The position numbers and the translations under genes were made by a program. A stretch of 64,000 nt of DNA, from assembly GCF_003481825.1 (NCBI RefSeq), contig NZ_QULW01000001.1, forward strand, positions 186,001 through 250,000, given 5' to 3'. The stretch comes from Clostridium sp. OM02-18AC (GTDB lineage Bacteria > Bacillota > Clostridia > Lachnospirales > Lachnospiraceae). Below, piece by piece: positions 24,750 through 33,250 of the stretch (positions within the stretch are counted from its first letter, which is position 1; each line of letters begins with the position of its first letter). The notes under the pieces are model-generated. The model had not been told where the DNA came from. It searched no databases and was given only the letters and a program-made list of their open reading frames with translations.

Positions 24750-25574
24750 ATGGCAGAAAACAGACGTTTCTACTGGATGAAATTGCCGAATGACTATTTT
24801 CGGCAGTTGTTTCAGCGGAAAATGAGAAAGCAGACCGGCGGCATTGAAATGCAGTTGATCTATTTAAAAATGTTGCTGTACAGCATAGATAAGGACGCCG
24901 TGATACCATTCCAGGGTGTATATGATTCTATTGAGGAAGAACTTGCAGAAGAACTCGGAGAAGAATCAGAGATGGTGAAAGAAACCATAAATTTTCTGGA
25001 AGCGAACGAAAAACTTGAGTGGACAGAAAGCGGTATTTTTCTTCCAGAAGCGTTGGAGCGGGTCGGATCAGAGGGAACATCAGCAGAGCGTGTTCGCAAT
25101 TTCAGACGGCGAAAAGCGTTACAATGTAACAACGATGTAACAGAGTGTAACGGTAGTGTAACAGGGAGTGACGCAAGCGTTCAATGCTGTAACGTAGAGA
25201 AAGAGATAGATATAGAGAAAGATAAAGAGGTAGAGAAAGAGAAGAAAAAGAAAGTGGAGGCGAGCGCCTATGTAGATGATCCAGAACTGAATACAGCTAT
25301 TTGCGATTTTGTGGAAAATCGAAAAAAATTGAGAAAACCCATGACGGACAAGGCCATAGCGTTATTTGTGAGACATTTACAGGGAATGACAGACAGTGTG
25401 CAAGACCAAATTGATTTAATCAATACCGCAATAGAATGCGGCTGGCTGACGGTATACCCATCAAAGGGAGAACAGAGGCAGGCAAGTAGCAGGCAGCAGG
25501 TTATGAGTGCGGATGATTGTTTACAAGGGATCATTAACGGAGACATTAAACTTGAAGGAGGCGATTTCTTTTGA
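24750..25574 (+). CDS. Phage replisome organiser N-terminal domain protein
   Basis: 274 residues. The N-terminal 120 residues match the phage replisome organiser/DnaD-like group: RRFYWMKLPNDYFRQLFQRK, GGIEMQLIYLKMLLYSIDKD and EETINFLEANEKLEW-type winged-helix sequence. A charged Lys/Glu linker (about 150–180) leads to a C-terminal helical domain (CDFVENRKKLRKPMTDKAIA). The linker-rich layout is typical of origin-binding initiators. Followed by a helicase-loader-like gene, the common initiator/loader pair. Confidence 0.82.
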   Translation: MAENRRFYWMKLPNDYFRQLFQRKMRKQTGGIEMQLIYLKMLLYSIDKDAVIPFQGVYDSIEEELAEELGEESEMVKETINFLEANEKLEWTESGIFLPEALERVGSEGTSAERVRNFRRRKALQCNNDVTECNGSVTGSDASVQCCNVEKEIDIEKDKEVEKEKKKKVEASAYVDDPELNTAICDFVENRKKLRKPMTDKAIALFVRHLQGMTDSVQDQIDLINTAIECGWLTVYPSKGEQRQASSRQQVMSADDCLQGIINGDIKLEGGDFF

Positions 25575-26149
25575 CGAGAGACGAAGTTGCAAAAATGCTT
25601 TGCGTGATCCGGTCCGCATATCCGCAGACATATTCAAAATGTTCTGCACAGGATATTACAAACATGGTTTTTGTATGGCATTCAGTGCTTGAAGATTATA
25701 CATATTCTCAGGGTTCAGCCGGGGTTAGAATATATCTTTCTACTGACACAAAAGGTTTCCCGCCGTCTCCAGGGCAAGTAATTGACTGTATTCACAAAGC
25801 AATGCCGGAAGAGAGGCAGAAAATGAGTTCACTTGAAGCGTGGGCCCTGGTGCGTAAAGCTTTACGCAATAGCCTGTATAATGCTGCTGAGGAGTTTAAA
25901 AAGCTGCCGGAGGCAGTTCAGCGCGCTCTTGGCTCTGCAGATAATTTAAAAGAAATGAGCCAGCTTGATATAGGACGTTTAGAGACTGTTGAACAGAGCC
26001 ACTTTTTAAGGCAGTATGAGGGCATAGCGCAACAAATGGGAGAAGAACAAAAAATTCCTTCAAAGGTACGAGAGAACATGAAAAAAATTACTGAAACACA
26101 GAGCAATCTTCTTGATGTTCAGGAAGTGCCAGAAGAGGGCGCGGAGTAA
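25571..26149 (+). CDS. Probable helicase loader-associated phage protein
   Basis: 192 residues; the start is TTG overlapping the stop of the initiator gene, with GGAGG 9 bases upstream. The N-terminal 80 residues (MLCVIRSAYPQTYSKCSAQD, GFPPSPGQVIDCIHKAMPEE) resemble the G39P-like N-terminal domain of phage helicase-loader proteins. The C-terminal half is helical (LETVEQSHFLRQYEGIAQQM). Likely works with the initiator in loading host DnaB/DnaC helicase. Confidence 0.65.
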   Translation: MTRDEVAKMLCVIRSAYPQTYSKCSAQDITNMVFVWHSVLEDYTYSQGSAGVRIYLSTDTKGFPPSPGQVIDCIHKAMPEERQKMSSLEAWALVRKALRNSLYNAAEEFKKLPEAVQRALGSADNLKEMSQLDIGRLETVEQSHFLRQYEGIAQQMGEEQKIPSKVRENMKKITETQSNLLDVQEVPEEGAE

Positions 26150-26170
26150 TGCTACGGAAAGGAGAAACAG

Positions 26171-26488
26171 GTGGATAAAAAGTATAAGGGCAGCAGTTGC
26201 GAACTGGTAGACGCATATGTCATTCTGACCCGTCAGGGCGTTGTACTGGCCTCAGATGATGCGAAACTTACAGCGGGCGAAGATAGAGCGCTGCGGGAGA
26301 TGAATCTGAGATTGATTGACCGGTCAAAGAAAACGGATGTGGACGGAAACTTCCGTTCCTGGCTGCGTGCGCAGTCTGAAATGATCGTAACGGCCATTCA
26401 GGAAGGTTACACACAGGAGGAAGCATTGGAGATGCTGAAAATTTACCAGTTGGCCGAGATTAACAAGGGAAAATCTGGAAATGTATAA
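26171..26488 (+). CDS. Hypothetical phage early protein
   Basis: 105 residues, GTG start after AAAGGAGA. Soluble, helical, no recognised motif; contains LTAGEDRALREMNLRLIDRS and SWLRAQSEMIVTAIQEGYTQ. It ends just before a hairpin. Likely the last gene of the replication block. Confidence 0.6.
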   Translation: MDKKYKGSSCELVDAYVILTRQGVVLASDDAKLTAGEDRALREMNLRLIDRSKKTDVDGNFRSWLRAQSEMIVTAIQEGYTQEEALEMLKIYQLAEINKGKSGNV

Positions 26489-26494
26489 AGAAAA

Positions 26495-26526
26495 GCCCTA
26501 TAGGATGTTGGCGCATCTTATAGGGC
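26495..26526 (+). terminator. Hairpin after the replication block
   Basis: GCCCTATA/TATAGGGC with an inner GGATG/CATCT pairing; no strong T-run, so termination is uncertain. Confidence 0.5.
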
Positions 26527-26593
26527 GGGCATAGCCGGAGCTACTCAAAACCAATTACATAGTAGCACAGAACCGGCAGAAAGGGCAAGAATA

Positions 26594-26884
26594 ATGGGAA
26601 GAATTTTAAATGAAAAACATCGTATCGCTACCACTGAGATGCCGGGAGAAGCAAATAACTTTCAGATTTGCTACAGCTCTGCCGATATTATTATCGTTAA
26701 CAGCACTATGCCTTGTCAGGAGGAAATTGTAAGGCTGATGGTTACGTATCTGGAGCAGGAGGACGATGAAGTCCGGAAAGAACTGTATGAGGTTGTGACG
26801 AGTGATATCTTACTGGGAATTTTTCACGCACTGGCGCGCGTGGCGAGAGTCCGCCGCAAGCTGAACCGGTCTAAGTGTGCGTAA
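26594..26884 (+). CDS. Hypothetical protein, paralogue of the gene at 38575
   Basis: 96 residues: MGRILNEKHRIATTEMPGEA, a small alpha/beta fold then a helical C-terminus (RVARVRRKLNR). It aligns end to end with the 97-residue protein at 38575–38868, sharing ILN-K at the start, -MPG-, the I-IN core strand, a V-L--TYL helix and -RR near the end. No known family recognised. Confidence 0.65.
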   Translation: MGRILNEKHRIATTEMPGEANNFQICYSSADIIIVNSTMPCQEEIVRLMVTYLEQEDDEVRKELYEVVTSDILLGIFHALARVARVRRKLNRSKCA

Positions 26885-26967
26885 AATGATAAGGTGCTGC
26901 CGATTGGGAAACGATCGGCAGCATGTGAAATAGATAATTTGCAAAAGTGAGGCGATTGGATTATAAT

Positions 26968-27117
26968 ATGTCTGTAAAGATTAGAATATCCTATGAGAAG
27001 CCACAGGAGCTTGATACAGTGCTCAAATTGCTCCGACCGATAGTTAAGGCGTATAAGGCAGGAAAGGGCAAGGACGGGCAATACAGACGGGCCTACGTGG
27101 ATATAAAAACGGAGTGA
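26968..27117 (+). CDS. Small conserved-looking phage protein
   Basis: 49 residues: MSVKIRISYEKPQELDTVLK, then LLRPIVKAYKAGKGKDGQYR and AYVDIKTE. A basic alpha/beta peptide of a type often seen in Clostridial phage early regions. GAGGCG lies 12 bases upstream, a little far. Not assigned a function. Confidence 0.55.
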   Translation: MSVKIRISYEKPQELDTVLKLLRPIVKAYKAGKGKDGQYRRAYVDIKTE

Positions 27118-27448
27118 ATCACAGCATCTGCGGCGGTACATATGAATTTGCAGAAAACCGCGGATTTATGATTAATTTAGGCAAATTTCGCCTAATAGAA
27201 AAATAAAGATGGGATTTTATTTAGAAATTGACATAGTGAAAGCAAGCAAAAAGAATATGTAGTACCCTGGGCATATGAACATGTTCGGAAGTCCTTTAAG
27301 GGCGTGGGAATGACAGAGAGCGAAGATATTCGTTGTCATTTCTTCGCCCTTTTTTGTTTTTCAATAAATATTTTGGAGTAATAGCATTTGGTGGAAAATA
27401 GTAGGTAGAATTGTGGACAGTTGGAAAACGGACATAGGGAGGAAAATC
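27118..27448 (+). other. Gene-free stretch with terminator
   Basis: About 330 bases without a convincing gene. It holds a weak TTGACA-led promoter near 27233 and the terminator listed separately. Confidence 0.5.
27300..27356 (+). terminator. Intrinsic terminator
   Basis: Outer stem GGGCG/CGCCC, inner stem GAATGACA/TGTCATTTC, followed by six T. Confidence 0.75.
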
Positions 27449-27760
27449 ATGCGCACACGCGATGCAAAACTATCTGATTATGATGTACCGAAAGAGGATG
27501 AAGCGAGGCTTGATGAATATTGCAAAAAGCTGGATTCAGATATTCGGTTCATTCTTTTTAGTTGTGCAATATCAAAAGCGCCAGGCATGGAATTAGTTAT
27601 TTATGAAAGTCTGACGGCCAAGGATCCGAAAGAAGCCGGGTACTATAGCTTGCTTCGCCGCGGGCGTGATATTCCGGCTAAGACCGATGATTTTTACGGC
27701 TACCGCCGGAAGGTCAAAGCAGAGTTTTACCACAGGTTGAAATTGTATGATTTATGGTGA
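27449..27760 (+). CDS. Phage regulator-like protein, family shared with 58259
   Basis: 103 residues from the ATG with GGGAGG 8 bases upstream. Starts RTRDAKLSDYDVPKEDEARL and ends DFYGYRRKVKAEFYHRLKLY, the same N- and C-terminal pattern as the prophage protein at 58259 (RNIKLSDFNI…RRQFYEYRRYFFYLL). That group resembles short sigma-region-4/ArpU-like late transcription regulators, often found before terminase genes. Function inferred from this resemblance. Confidence 0.55.
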   Translation: MRTRDAKLSDYDVPKEDEARLDEYCKKLDSDIRFILFSCAISKAPGMELVIYESLTAKDPKEAGYYSLLRRGRDIPAKTDDFYGYRRKVKAEFYHRLKLYDLW

Positions 27761-27786
27761 AAATCATAGAGGAGGAGCAACTTGCA

Positions 27787-28083
27787 ATGAGAAAAATCAC
27801 GCTTAAGCCCAAAGCATATTATACGCGGACAACCTTGAAAGTAAGTTTTATTTCTGTAAGATGGGACGAAAAAAATAAAGTTTTGGAGACTTTATTATCA
27901 TTGGCTCATTATGAGCATGATAACACAAAGACCGCGGGTATGAAGCTTTTTTCTCGTAATGTAGAAACAATGGAGAGAATGCTGCTGGATCATATAAGGC
28001 TGTATCCGGTTAAATGGGAAATGGAAGTTTTGATTCCAGATCCCGGCGAGCCGGGTATATTTCCGTGTTTGATAAAGGAGTGA
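27787..28083 (+). CDS. Hypothetical protein
   Basis: 98 residues, GAGGAGGAG upstream of the ATG. Beta-rich start (KITLKPKAYYTRTTLKVSFI), helix NVETMERMLLDHIRLYPVKW. Not recognised. An in-frame ATG at 27754 overlapping the previous stop is the alternative start. The next gene follows after 7 bases. Confidence 0.55.
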   Translation: MRKITLKPKAYYTRTTLKVSFISVRWDEKNKVLETLLSLAHYEHDNTKTAGMKLFSRNVETMERMLLDHIRLYPVKWEMEVLIPDPGEPGIFPCLIKE

Positions 28084-28090
28084 GAATAGT

Positions 28091-28708
28091 ATGGGCGGTT
28101 TTGGGAGCGGCGGCCACAATAAAAAGCATGAGCAGGTTGAAGAAAAAACAAGTGTCCGTGTAGATAGTTTCACGGTATATAATTTTCTGCAGTATGACAA
28201 GTATATTCATTACAAAGAGGAAGTGGATATTCGCAGCGGCGGTACGGTTATTCGATATTATCCACAAAGCAGAGAAATGGAGATTCTGGAGAACCGTGCA
28301 TTTTATCCGCTGGAGGTTTCAAGGGTAAAGAATATTGATGGAGTATCACAGCGCCTGTATTTTTATTGTCCATGCTGTGAGCGGCGTGTCCGGTATCTGT
28401 ATCGTGACAGCCGGAAAGGTACATATCAGTGTAGGTTATGCTCGGGATTAAATTACAGGTCCCAACAGGTCAGCGGTCAAGAACAACTTCGCATGAAGAT
28501 GGAGAATATTGTGGAGAAAAAAATGGGCTATTATGGATGGCATTATATCTGCGATTACATTGCGGACCTTTCTATTCCACCCAAGCCCGCGTATATGCGA
28601 TATGAAAAGTATGAAAAGCTGGTGTCGGAATTAAAAAAGATGCAGAGAGATTATCGTACCGCTTGCATAAAAACTTTTACTGGATTTTGCAGTAAATATG
28701 GGTTTTGA
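28091..28708 (+). CDS. Zinc-ribbon protein with MGGFGSGGH N-terminus
   Basis: 205 residues. The N-terminal GGFGSGGHNKK is typical of an uncharacterised family in Gram-positive mobile elements. A two-pair cysteine cluster (FYCPCCERRVRYLY, then TYQCRLCSGLNYRSQQ) about 22 residues apart makes a zinc ribbon near residues 95–125. The C-terminal third is basic and helical. Probably nucleic-acid binding. Confidence 0.65.
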   Translation: MGGFGSGGHNKKHEQVEEKTSVRVDSFTVYNFLQYDKYIHYKEEVDIRSGGTVIRYYPQSREMEILENRAFYPLEVSRVKNIDGVSQRLYFYCPCCERRVRYLYRDSRKGTYQCRLCSGLNYRSQQVSGQEQLRMKMENIVEKKMGYYGWHYICDYIADLSIPPKPAYMRYEKYEKLVSELKKMQRDYRTACIKTFTGFCSKYGF

Positions 28709-28851
28709 TTTATGAACTGTGTATTGTTGCTTATGTGAGAGAAAACCATAGAAATTTATATTACGCCCATTTTTTTTAATAAACGAGGATAGCCGCATTG
28801 AATGCGGATGATATAGTATGATTATGATGATGGTGGTGGTGATGTGGATGC

Positions 28852-29049
28852 ATGAATAATGTAACAATACGGAAAACCTTGAAAGAATGTAAGATACCAC
28901 AATGGCGCCTGGCAGATGCATTAGGTATATCGGAAAATACTCTGGTACGGCGTATGCGGTATGAACTGGATAAACCTGCTGCCGCGCATATTTTAAAAGT
29001 TATACATGATATCAAAAGAAGTGAAGAAAGCGTAGTGAAAATTGAATAA
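28852..29049 (+). CDS. Small helix-turn-helix protein
   Basis: 65 residues: TLKECKIPQWRLADALGISE, then NTLVRRMRYELDKPAAAHIL, a compact XRE-like DNA-binding domain. Upstream GATG/GGTG-rich sequence offers only a weak ribosome binding site. Its position between replication and tail remnants suggests an orphan regulator. Confidence 0.6.
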   Translation: MNNVTIRKTLKECKIPQWRLADALGISENTLVRRMRYELDKPAAAHILKVIHDIKRSEESVVKIE

Positions 29050-29071
29050 TGGTATAAAGAAGGTGAACTGA

Positions 29072-29182
29072 ATGTTTGGTGTGATAATAATCAGCGGATT
29101 CTTATTTTTGATAGTCTGTGAACTTGCGGCTATTTATGATGATATGACAACAAAAAAAGGAGATCATGCAGATGAAAAATAA
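29072..29182 (+). CDS. Small single-helix membrane peptide
   Basis: 36 residues: MFGVIIISGFLFLIVCELAA forms one membrane helix, then a charged tail (DDMTTKKGDHADEK). GAAGGTGA precedes the ATG. It overlaps the next gene. Possible membrane effector or remnant. Confidence 0.5.
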   Translation: MFGVIIISGFLFLIVCELAAIYDDMTTKKGDHADEK

Positions 29183-29330
29183 AAACGAGACGGAAAATGC
29201 TTTACAGGCACTTCGCAGAGCGGGCGCGTTGATTAAGAATTTGGGAGAAGGGTGTGAACAGGGAGTCAAGCAGGAAATTTTTCTGAGGCAGCAGGTTTTG
29301 GCGGAGGAAACAGAGAATGAAAAGCATTAG
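29172..29330 (+). CDS. Small hypothetical protein
   Basis: 52 residues, AAAGGAGA upstream; helical, Glu/Gln-rich (ALQALRRAGALIKNLGEGCE). It overlaps both neighbours by a few codons, as in tightly packed phage operons. Not recognised. Confidence 0.5.
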   Translation: MKNKNETENALQALRRAGALIKNLGEGCEQGVKQEIFLRQQVLAEETENEKH

Positions 29331-29766
29331 ATTTGAGACCGGTTATAAGACTTTTTCCATTAATGATGATCCGGACAGGACAATCAGCTTTAACCCAACG
29401 GACGCAGACATTGTTCAGCGTTTCGCAAAGGCAATAAAAGAACTGCAGTCCGAAAAAGAAACTATGGCGGACATACAACTGAATCCAGATGGAACTGCGG
29501 CCATTAATGATATGAGCTCATTGGAAGAAGCAAGCGCAACACTAGAGAAATTTAATGATCTCATTAAGCAGAAACTGAATTATATTTTCAATTCAGATGT
29601 ATACGATGTAGTATTTGCCGGACAATCTCCATTTTCCATTGTGGGAAAAGATCATAAGCTGTTGTTTGAGGCATTTCTTGAGGCAGCTTTTGAGATGGTG
29701 AATGAAGAGGTTGGCGCAGCGACTCAAAGCCGTATTGGAAAATACACAGATAAATATAAAAAGTAG
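29317..29766 (+). CDS. Tail assembly chaperone-like protein (short form)
   Basis: 149 residues, lying two short ORFs before the tape measure gene, the standard place for the tail chaperone of siphoviruses. Begins KSIRFETGYKTFSINDDPDR; helices FNDLIKQKLNYIFNSDVYDV and LLFEAFLEAAFEMVNEEVGA. It ends AAA AAG TAG, where a -1 slip would continue into the next frame (29763–29912), as in lambda G/GT-type pairs. Assignment is based on position, size and the frameshift layout. Confidence 0.65.
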   Translation: MKSIRFETGYKTFSINDDPDRTISFNPTDADIVQRFAKAIKELQSEKETMADIQLNPDGTAAINDMSSLEEASATLEKFNDLIKQKLNYIFNSDVYDVVFAGQSPFSIVGKDHKLLFEAFLEAAFEMVNEEVGAATQSRIGKYTDKYKK

Positions 29767-29912
29767 ACTGGAGACGAACTATCGATACAGAAATATTACG
29801 TGTTATTGAAGAAATTCAGGGGCGAGGCAATACAGCAGAGGTTAAAAAGAGGAAGGAGGATGTAGTAGTACTTGAAGTAATAAGAAAAATTGCATACAGC
29901 TCAGGCAGATAG
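29763..29912 (+). other. -1 frame extension of the tail chaperone
   Basis: 49 codons open in the -1 frame with no start codon of their own: VDWRRTIDTEILRVIEEIQG, then RGNTAEVKKRKEDVVVLEVI and a short tail. A TAA in the -1 frame just before forces the slip to occur at the last two codons, within T-AAA-AAG (29757–29763). This is not the ideal A-AAA-AAG heptamer. Product would be a fused long chaperone. Confidence 0.55.
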
Positions 29913-29998
29913 AATGGTATCTGTTAATGGCAAAATGGTGCCGGTGACTTTCAGAAATGAGAATCATCGGCTTTTTGTATTATATAAGGCGGTGATTT

Positions 29999-32900
29999 AT
30001 GATGCAGCAGAGTGATGGATCAATTATTATTGATACCCAGATCAATACGGATGGCGCTGGTGTAGGTGGGAGAAAACTACAAAAGGAACTGGGCCGGGTA
30101 ATAGATAATGCGGAGAAAGCAGCGGATAAGGTAAAAAAGGCTTTTGCTAAAGCTGGGGCTTTCACTTATGATCCTCAAGCTATGGAGAAGGTGTTTGGAA
30201 AGACTGCTGCCCAAAATATTAAAAATTATGTAGATGCGATAGAACTGTATGGGAAACAAGCCGGACAGGTATTGAATAAACTAGATTCGTCATTACAGGA
30301 TCAGACAAATGATTATAAGCGGGAAATTGAAAGCCTGTCAAAGGCCTTAAAGGACATGGAGCAAGATGGTATGTATTTTGGTGATGAAGATTATGACAAT
30401 ACATACATTAAGCTTCAGAAGGTTACTCAGGCATTAAAAGATTATAAAAAAGAACTTGTCAGTCCTGCGGCAACTCCAAAGGTTGTTGATGTATCCACAA
30501 TGTCTGGAAAGATAGGTCAGCTCTCAAAAGAGCTTTTGCATCTGGAGGATAAAGGAAAAGGCTTTGGAGATTCTGAATATGATGCAACCGCGGTAGCTCT
30601 TAAGCGTGCCCAGGAAGCCCTTGCAGCATACAAATCAGAGCTTTTCAAGACTGATGAACAGCGTCAAAAAGAAGCGAAATCAGTCAGGAAGCAGCAGGAA
30701 GCCCAGGAAAAGCTTAACCAAAAGCTGCAAGAAGCAAAAGAAAAAGAAGCCGCTGCTGCCGCTGAATCCGAAAGGCTTAGGGAGATTGGCGAAAATGCCA
30801 AGGTGTCAAATGCTCATATCGTCAAGCTCCGGCAGGAACTGGAAGCTCTTGAAAACCGACAAAAGGATCTGCAAAAGGCTGGAGTTGGTGTAGGATACAA
30901 AGAATATAACCGCAATGCGGCGAAAATCCGCAATTTGCGTGCTCAGATTAATGCCTATGCGTCAGATACGAAAAAGGCAAGCAAATCCACAAAGCAGATG
31001 AAGACAAGCGTGGATCAGGGCGGAAAATCCGCTAAGAAATTTGGATCCAATATGGCCGGACTCTTGAAAAGGCTTATTCTTTTTCGGATTCTTCGCACTG
31101 CTATATTCACAGCTTTTCGTTCGGCACGCGAGGGAATGGAGAATATTGCTCAGTATTCGCCTGAGACGAATAAGGCCATATCAAATGTTCTTTCGTCTCT
31201 TACGCAGCTGAAAAATTCATTTGCTACTGCGTTTTCTCCGGTCGCAGAATATGCGTCTCCTGTACTGGTAGAATTCATCTCATTGCTTTCAGAAGCAGTT
31301 ACGTGGACTTCTCAGTTTTTTGCGGCTCTTACCGGAAAAGATACATATACCAAAGCAACGAAGGTAGAGGAAGACTACGGCGCTGCCTTAAAAGAGAGTA
31401 ACAAGCAGATAAAGGCACAGGAAAAGGCGAATAAAAAGCTGACGTATTCGTTTGATGAGCTTATCCAGGCCGGGAACAAATCAGATCAGGACAAGACCGG
31501 ATATGTCGGACCTACACCAGATCAGATGTTTACCACGGAAGAGGTATCAAACGACATAAAGGCCCGTGCCGATGCAGTGAAAGAGATATTCTCCGGCCTG
31601 TTTGCTCCGCTGAAAGAATCCTGGCTTGATAATGGCCCGGAAGTGATGCAGTCTCTCACAAACCTGTTTACATCCGCAAAACAGCTTGCACAGGACGTAG
31701 GCGCATCATTCATGCAGGTTTGGAATGTTGAAGGGTACGGAAAGACCATAACGGACAATCTGCTTATAACATTTGCCAATCTGGCGCAAACTGTTGCGAA
31801 TCTTATAACGCAGTTTGATAAAGCTTGGGTCTCAGGTGATACCGGGACAAAGATATTACGCCATCTGGGGGATATTTTGGTTACGTTATCAGGATTTTTC
31901 CGCTCAGCATCAGAAAGTATCAAGAATTGGGCTGCAAACTTGGACTTTTCTCCGCTGCTGAAATCCTTTGATAAGGTGCTTACATCCGTAAATCCAGTTG
32001 TAAGGGCTATTGGAAATTTGCTGCTATGGCTTTTAAATAATGTTTTGCTGCCTATCACAAAATGGGGTTTAGAACAGGCTCTGCCCGGTGTGTTTGAACT
32101 TATAGCAGCGGCACTTGATACCCTTTGCGCAGTAATAGAAGCTTTGGAACCGGTTGGAGAATGGTTATGGAATAGCTTTTTGCAGCCTATTGGGGAATGG
32201 ACAGGGGAAATTATAATTAACGCCCTGAAATTGCTTACAGATGTTTTGAAAAAGTTCTCTGACTGGATTAGTGAAAATAAAGAACTTGTAAGAACTATAA
32301 CATATGCAATACTTGGCTTTTTTGCGGCTTGGACAATAATAAAGTTGGTATCTGATATTGGAAAGTTGTTTGTCGCATTAAAAGGCTTTATTAGTGTAAT
32401 GGGCAAAGTCCTGGATTCTATAACACCGGTTAAACTGGCATTATGGGCAATAATAACACTTGCAGCCATTTTATACGATAGCTGGGACAAAATGACTCCG
32501 ACAGAAAGAATGATAAGCTTTCTGTTGGCAGCAGCTTCTGCGGCTGGAATTCTTGCAGTTGCCCTTGGTGCGATTTCTGGTGCTGCAGGTGCGTTGGCTA
32601 TGGGAGCATCTATTGCGGCAGGAATAGGAGCGGCAATGATTGCGATTAATGCAGGCAAACGGCAGACGCAGTCTACTTACAGCAATGCAGGCGGCGGAAG
32701 ATATGCAAAGTACGCTTCCGCAGCGGCAACGTACAATATGCCACGTCTTGCGACCGGAACCGTGGTACCGCCACGCGCTGGTGAGTTTGCGGCTATCCTT
32801 GGTGATAACAAGCGCGAGACAGAAGTTGTTTCCCCGTTAAGCACGATAAAACAGGCATTGAAAGAAGCTCTGGCAGAAAGCGGAGGTAGTCGGGACATAA

Positions 32901-33001
32901 CGGTTATCATGGAAGTGGACGGTCGGCGTTTTGGACAGGCAGTGTACAAGGCAAACAATGAAGAAAAACAGCGTGTAGGTGTAAGGATGGTGACAGTGTG
33001 A
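29999..33001 (+). CDS. Phage tail tape measure protein
   Basis: 1000 residues, the longest gene of the element; sets tail length and helps DNA entry. Layout: N-terminal coiled region with repeated ELGRVIDNAEKAADK-type heptads and two similar copies of SLSKALKDMEQDGMYFGDED / QLSKELLHLEDKGKGFGDSE (about 110 and 165), Ala/Lys/Glu-rich coil (230–340), a hydrophobic middle (about 690–890) and a Gly/Ala-rich membrane-like segment. ATG follows AAGGCGGTG. Intact although most neighbouring structural genes are missing. Confidence 0.88.
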   Translation: MMQQSDGSIIIDTQINTDGAGVGGRKLQKELGRVIDNAEKAADKVKKAFAKAGAFTYDPQAMEKVFGKTAAQNIKNYVDAIELYGKQAGQVLNKLDSSLQDQTNDYKREIESLSKALKDMEQDGMYFGDEDYDNTYIKLQKVTQALKDYKKELVSPAATPKVVDVSTMSGKIGQLSKELLHLEDKGKGFGDSEYDATAVALKRAQEALAAYKSELFKTDEQRQKEAKSVRKQQEAQEKLNQKLQEAKEKEAAAAAESERLREIGENAKVSNAHIVKLRQELEALENRQKDLQKAGVGVGYKEYNRNAAKIRNLRAQINAYASDTKKASKSTKQMKTSVDQGGKSAKKFGSNMAGLLKRLILFRILRTAIFTAFRSAREGMENIAQYSPETNKAISNVLSSLTQLKNSFATAFSPVAEYASPVLVEFISLLSEAVTWTSQFFAALTGKDTYTKATKVEEDYGAALKESNKQIKAQEKANKKLTYSFDELIQAGNKSDQDKTGYVGPTPDQMFTTEEVSNDIKARADAVKEIFSGLFAPLKESWLDNGPEVMQSLTNLFTSAKQLAQDVGASFMQVWNVEGYGKTITDNLLITFANLAQTVANLITQFDKAWVSGDTGTKILRHLGDILVTLSGFFRSASESIKNWAANLDFSPLLKSFDKVLTSVNPVVRAIGNLLLWLLNNVLLPITKWGLEQALPGVFELIAAALDTLCAVIEALEPVGEWLWNSFLQPIGEWTGEIIINALKLLTDVLKKFSDWISENKELVRTITYAILGFFAAWTIIKLVSDIGKLFVALKGFISVMGKVLDSITPVKLALWAIITLAAILYDSWDKMTPTERMISFLLAAASAAGILAVALGAISGAAGALAMGASIAAGIGAAMIAINAGKRQTQSTYSNAGGGRYAKYASAAATYNMPRLATGTVVPPRAGEFAAILGDNKRETEVVSPLSTIKQALKEALAESGGSRDITVIMEVDGRRFGQAVYKANNEEKQRVGVRMVTV

Positions 33002-33105
33002 TGTTATTTGAAATTTTGGTTGCAGTTCCAGGCGTGGTCAGAATGGAAAACCACCGTTACCTTTATACGGATATTTCCTACAATAGCATCAATGGTGTAG
33101 GATAA
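33001..33105 (+). pseudogene. Truncated stub of the gene after tape measure
   Basis: 34 codons starting at an ATG that overlaps the tape measure stop (MLFEILVAVPGVVRMENHRY…). In siphoviruses this is where the distal tail protein begins. The frame stops after 34 codons and unrelated cargo follows, so this looks like the edge of a deletion. The identity of the lost gene is inferred from position. Confidence 0.5.
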
Positions 33106-33155
33106 GGTATCATAGATCCAAGATGACGGCATTATCCAAAGTTTTTTATTTTTTG

Positions 33156-33191
33156 AAAGCATCTGTCATGTGGGACGGATGCTTTTCTTTT
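33156..33191 (+). terminator. Terminator after the tail remnant
   Basis: AAAGCATC/GATGCTTT stem with an inner GTC/GAC and a T-rich tail. Confidence 0.7.
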
Positions 33192-33250
33192 GCGTAAACT
33201 TGTGATAATATGTGATTAAAAGTATGCATATTTGAAAAATGAGGTTTTCA

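Noticed and set aside
29914..30015. 33-codon ORF between the tail chaperone extension and tape measure
   Set aside because: No ribosome binding site and it overlaps the tape measure start; probably chance.
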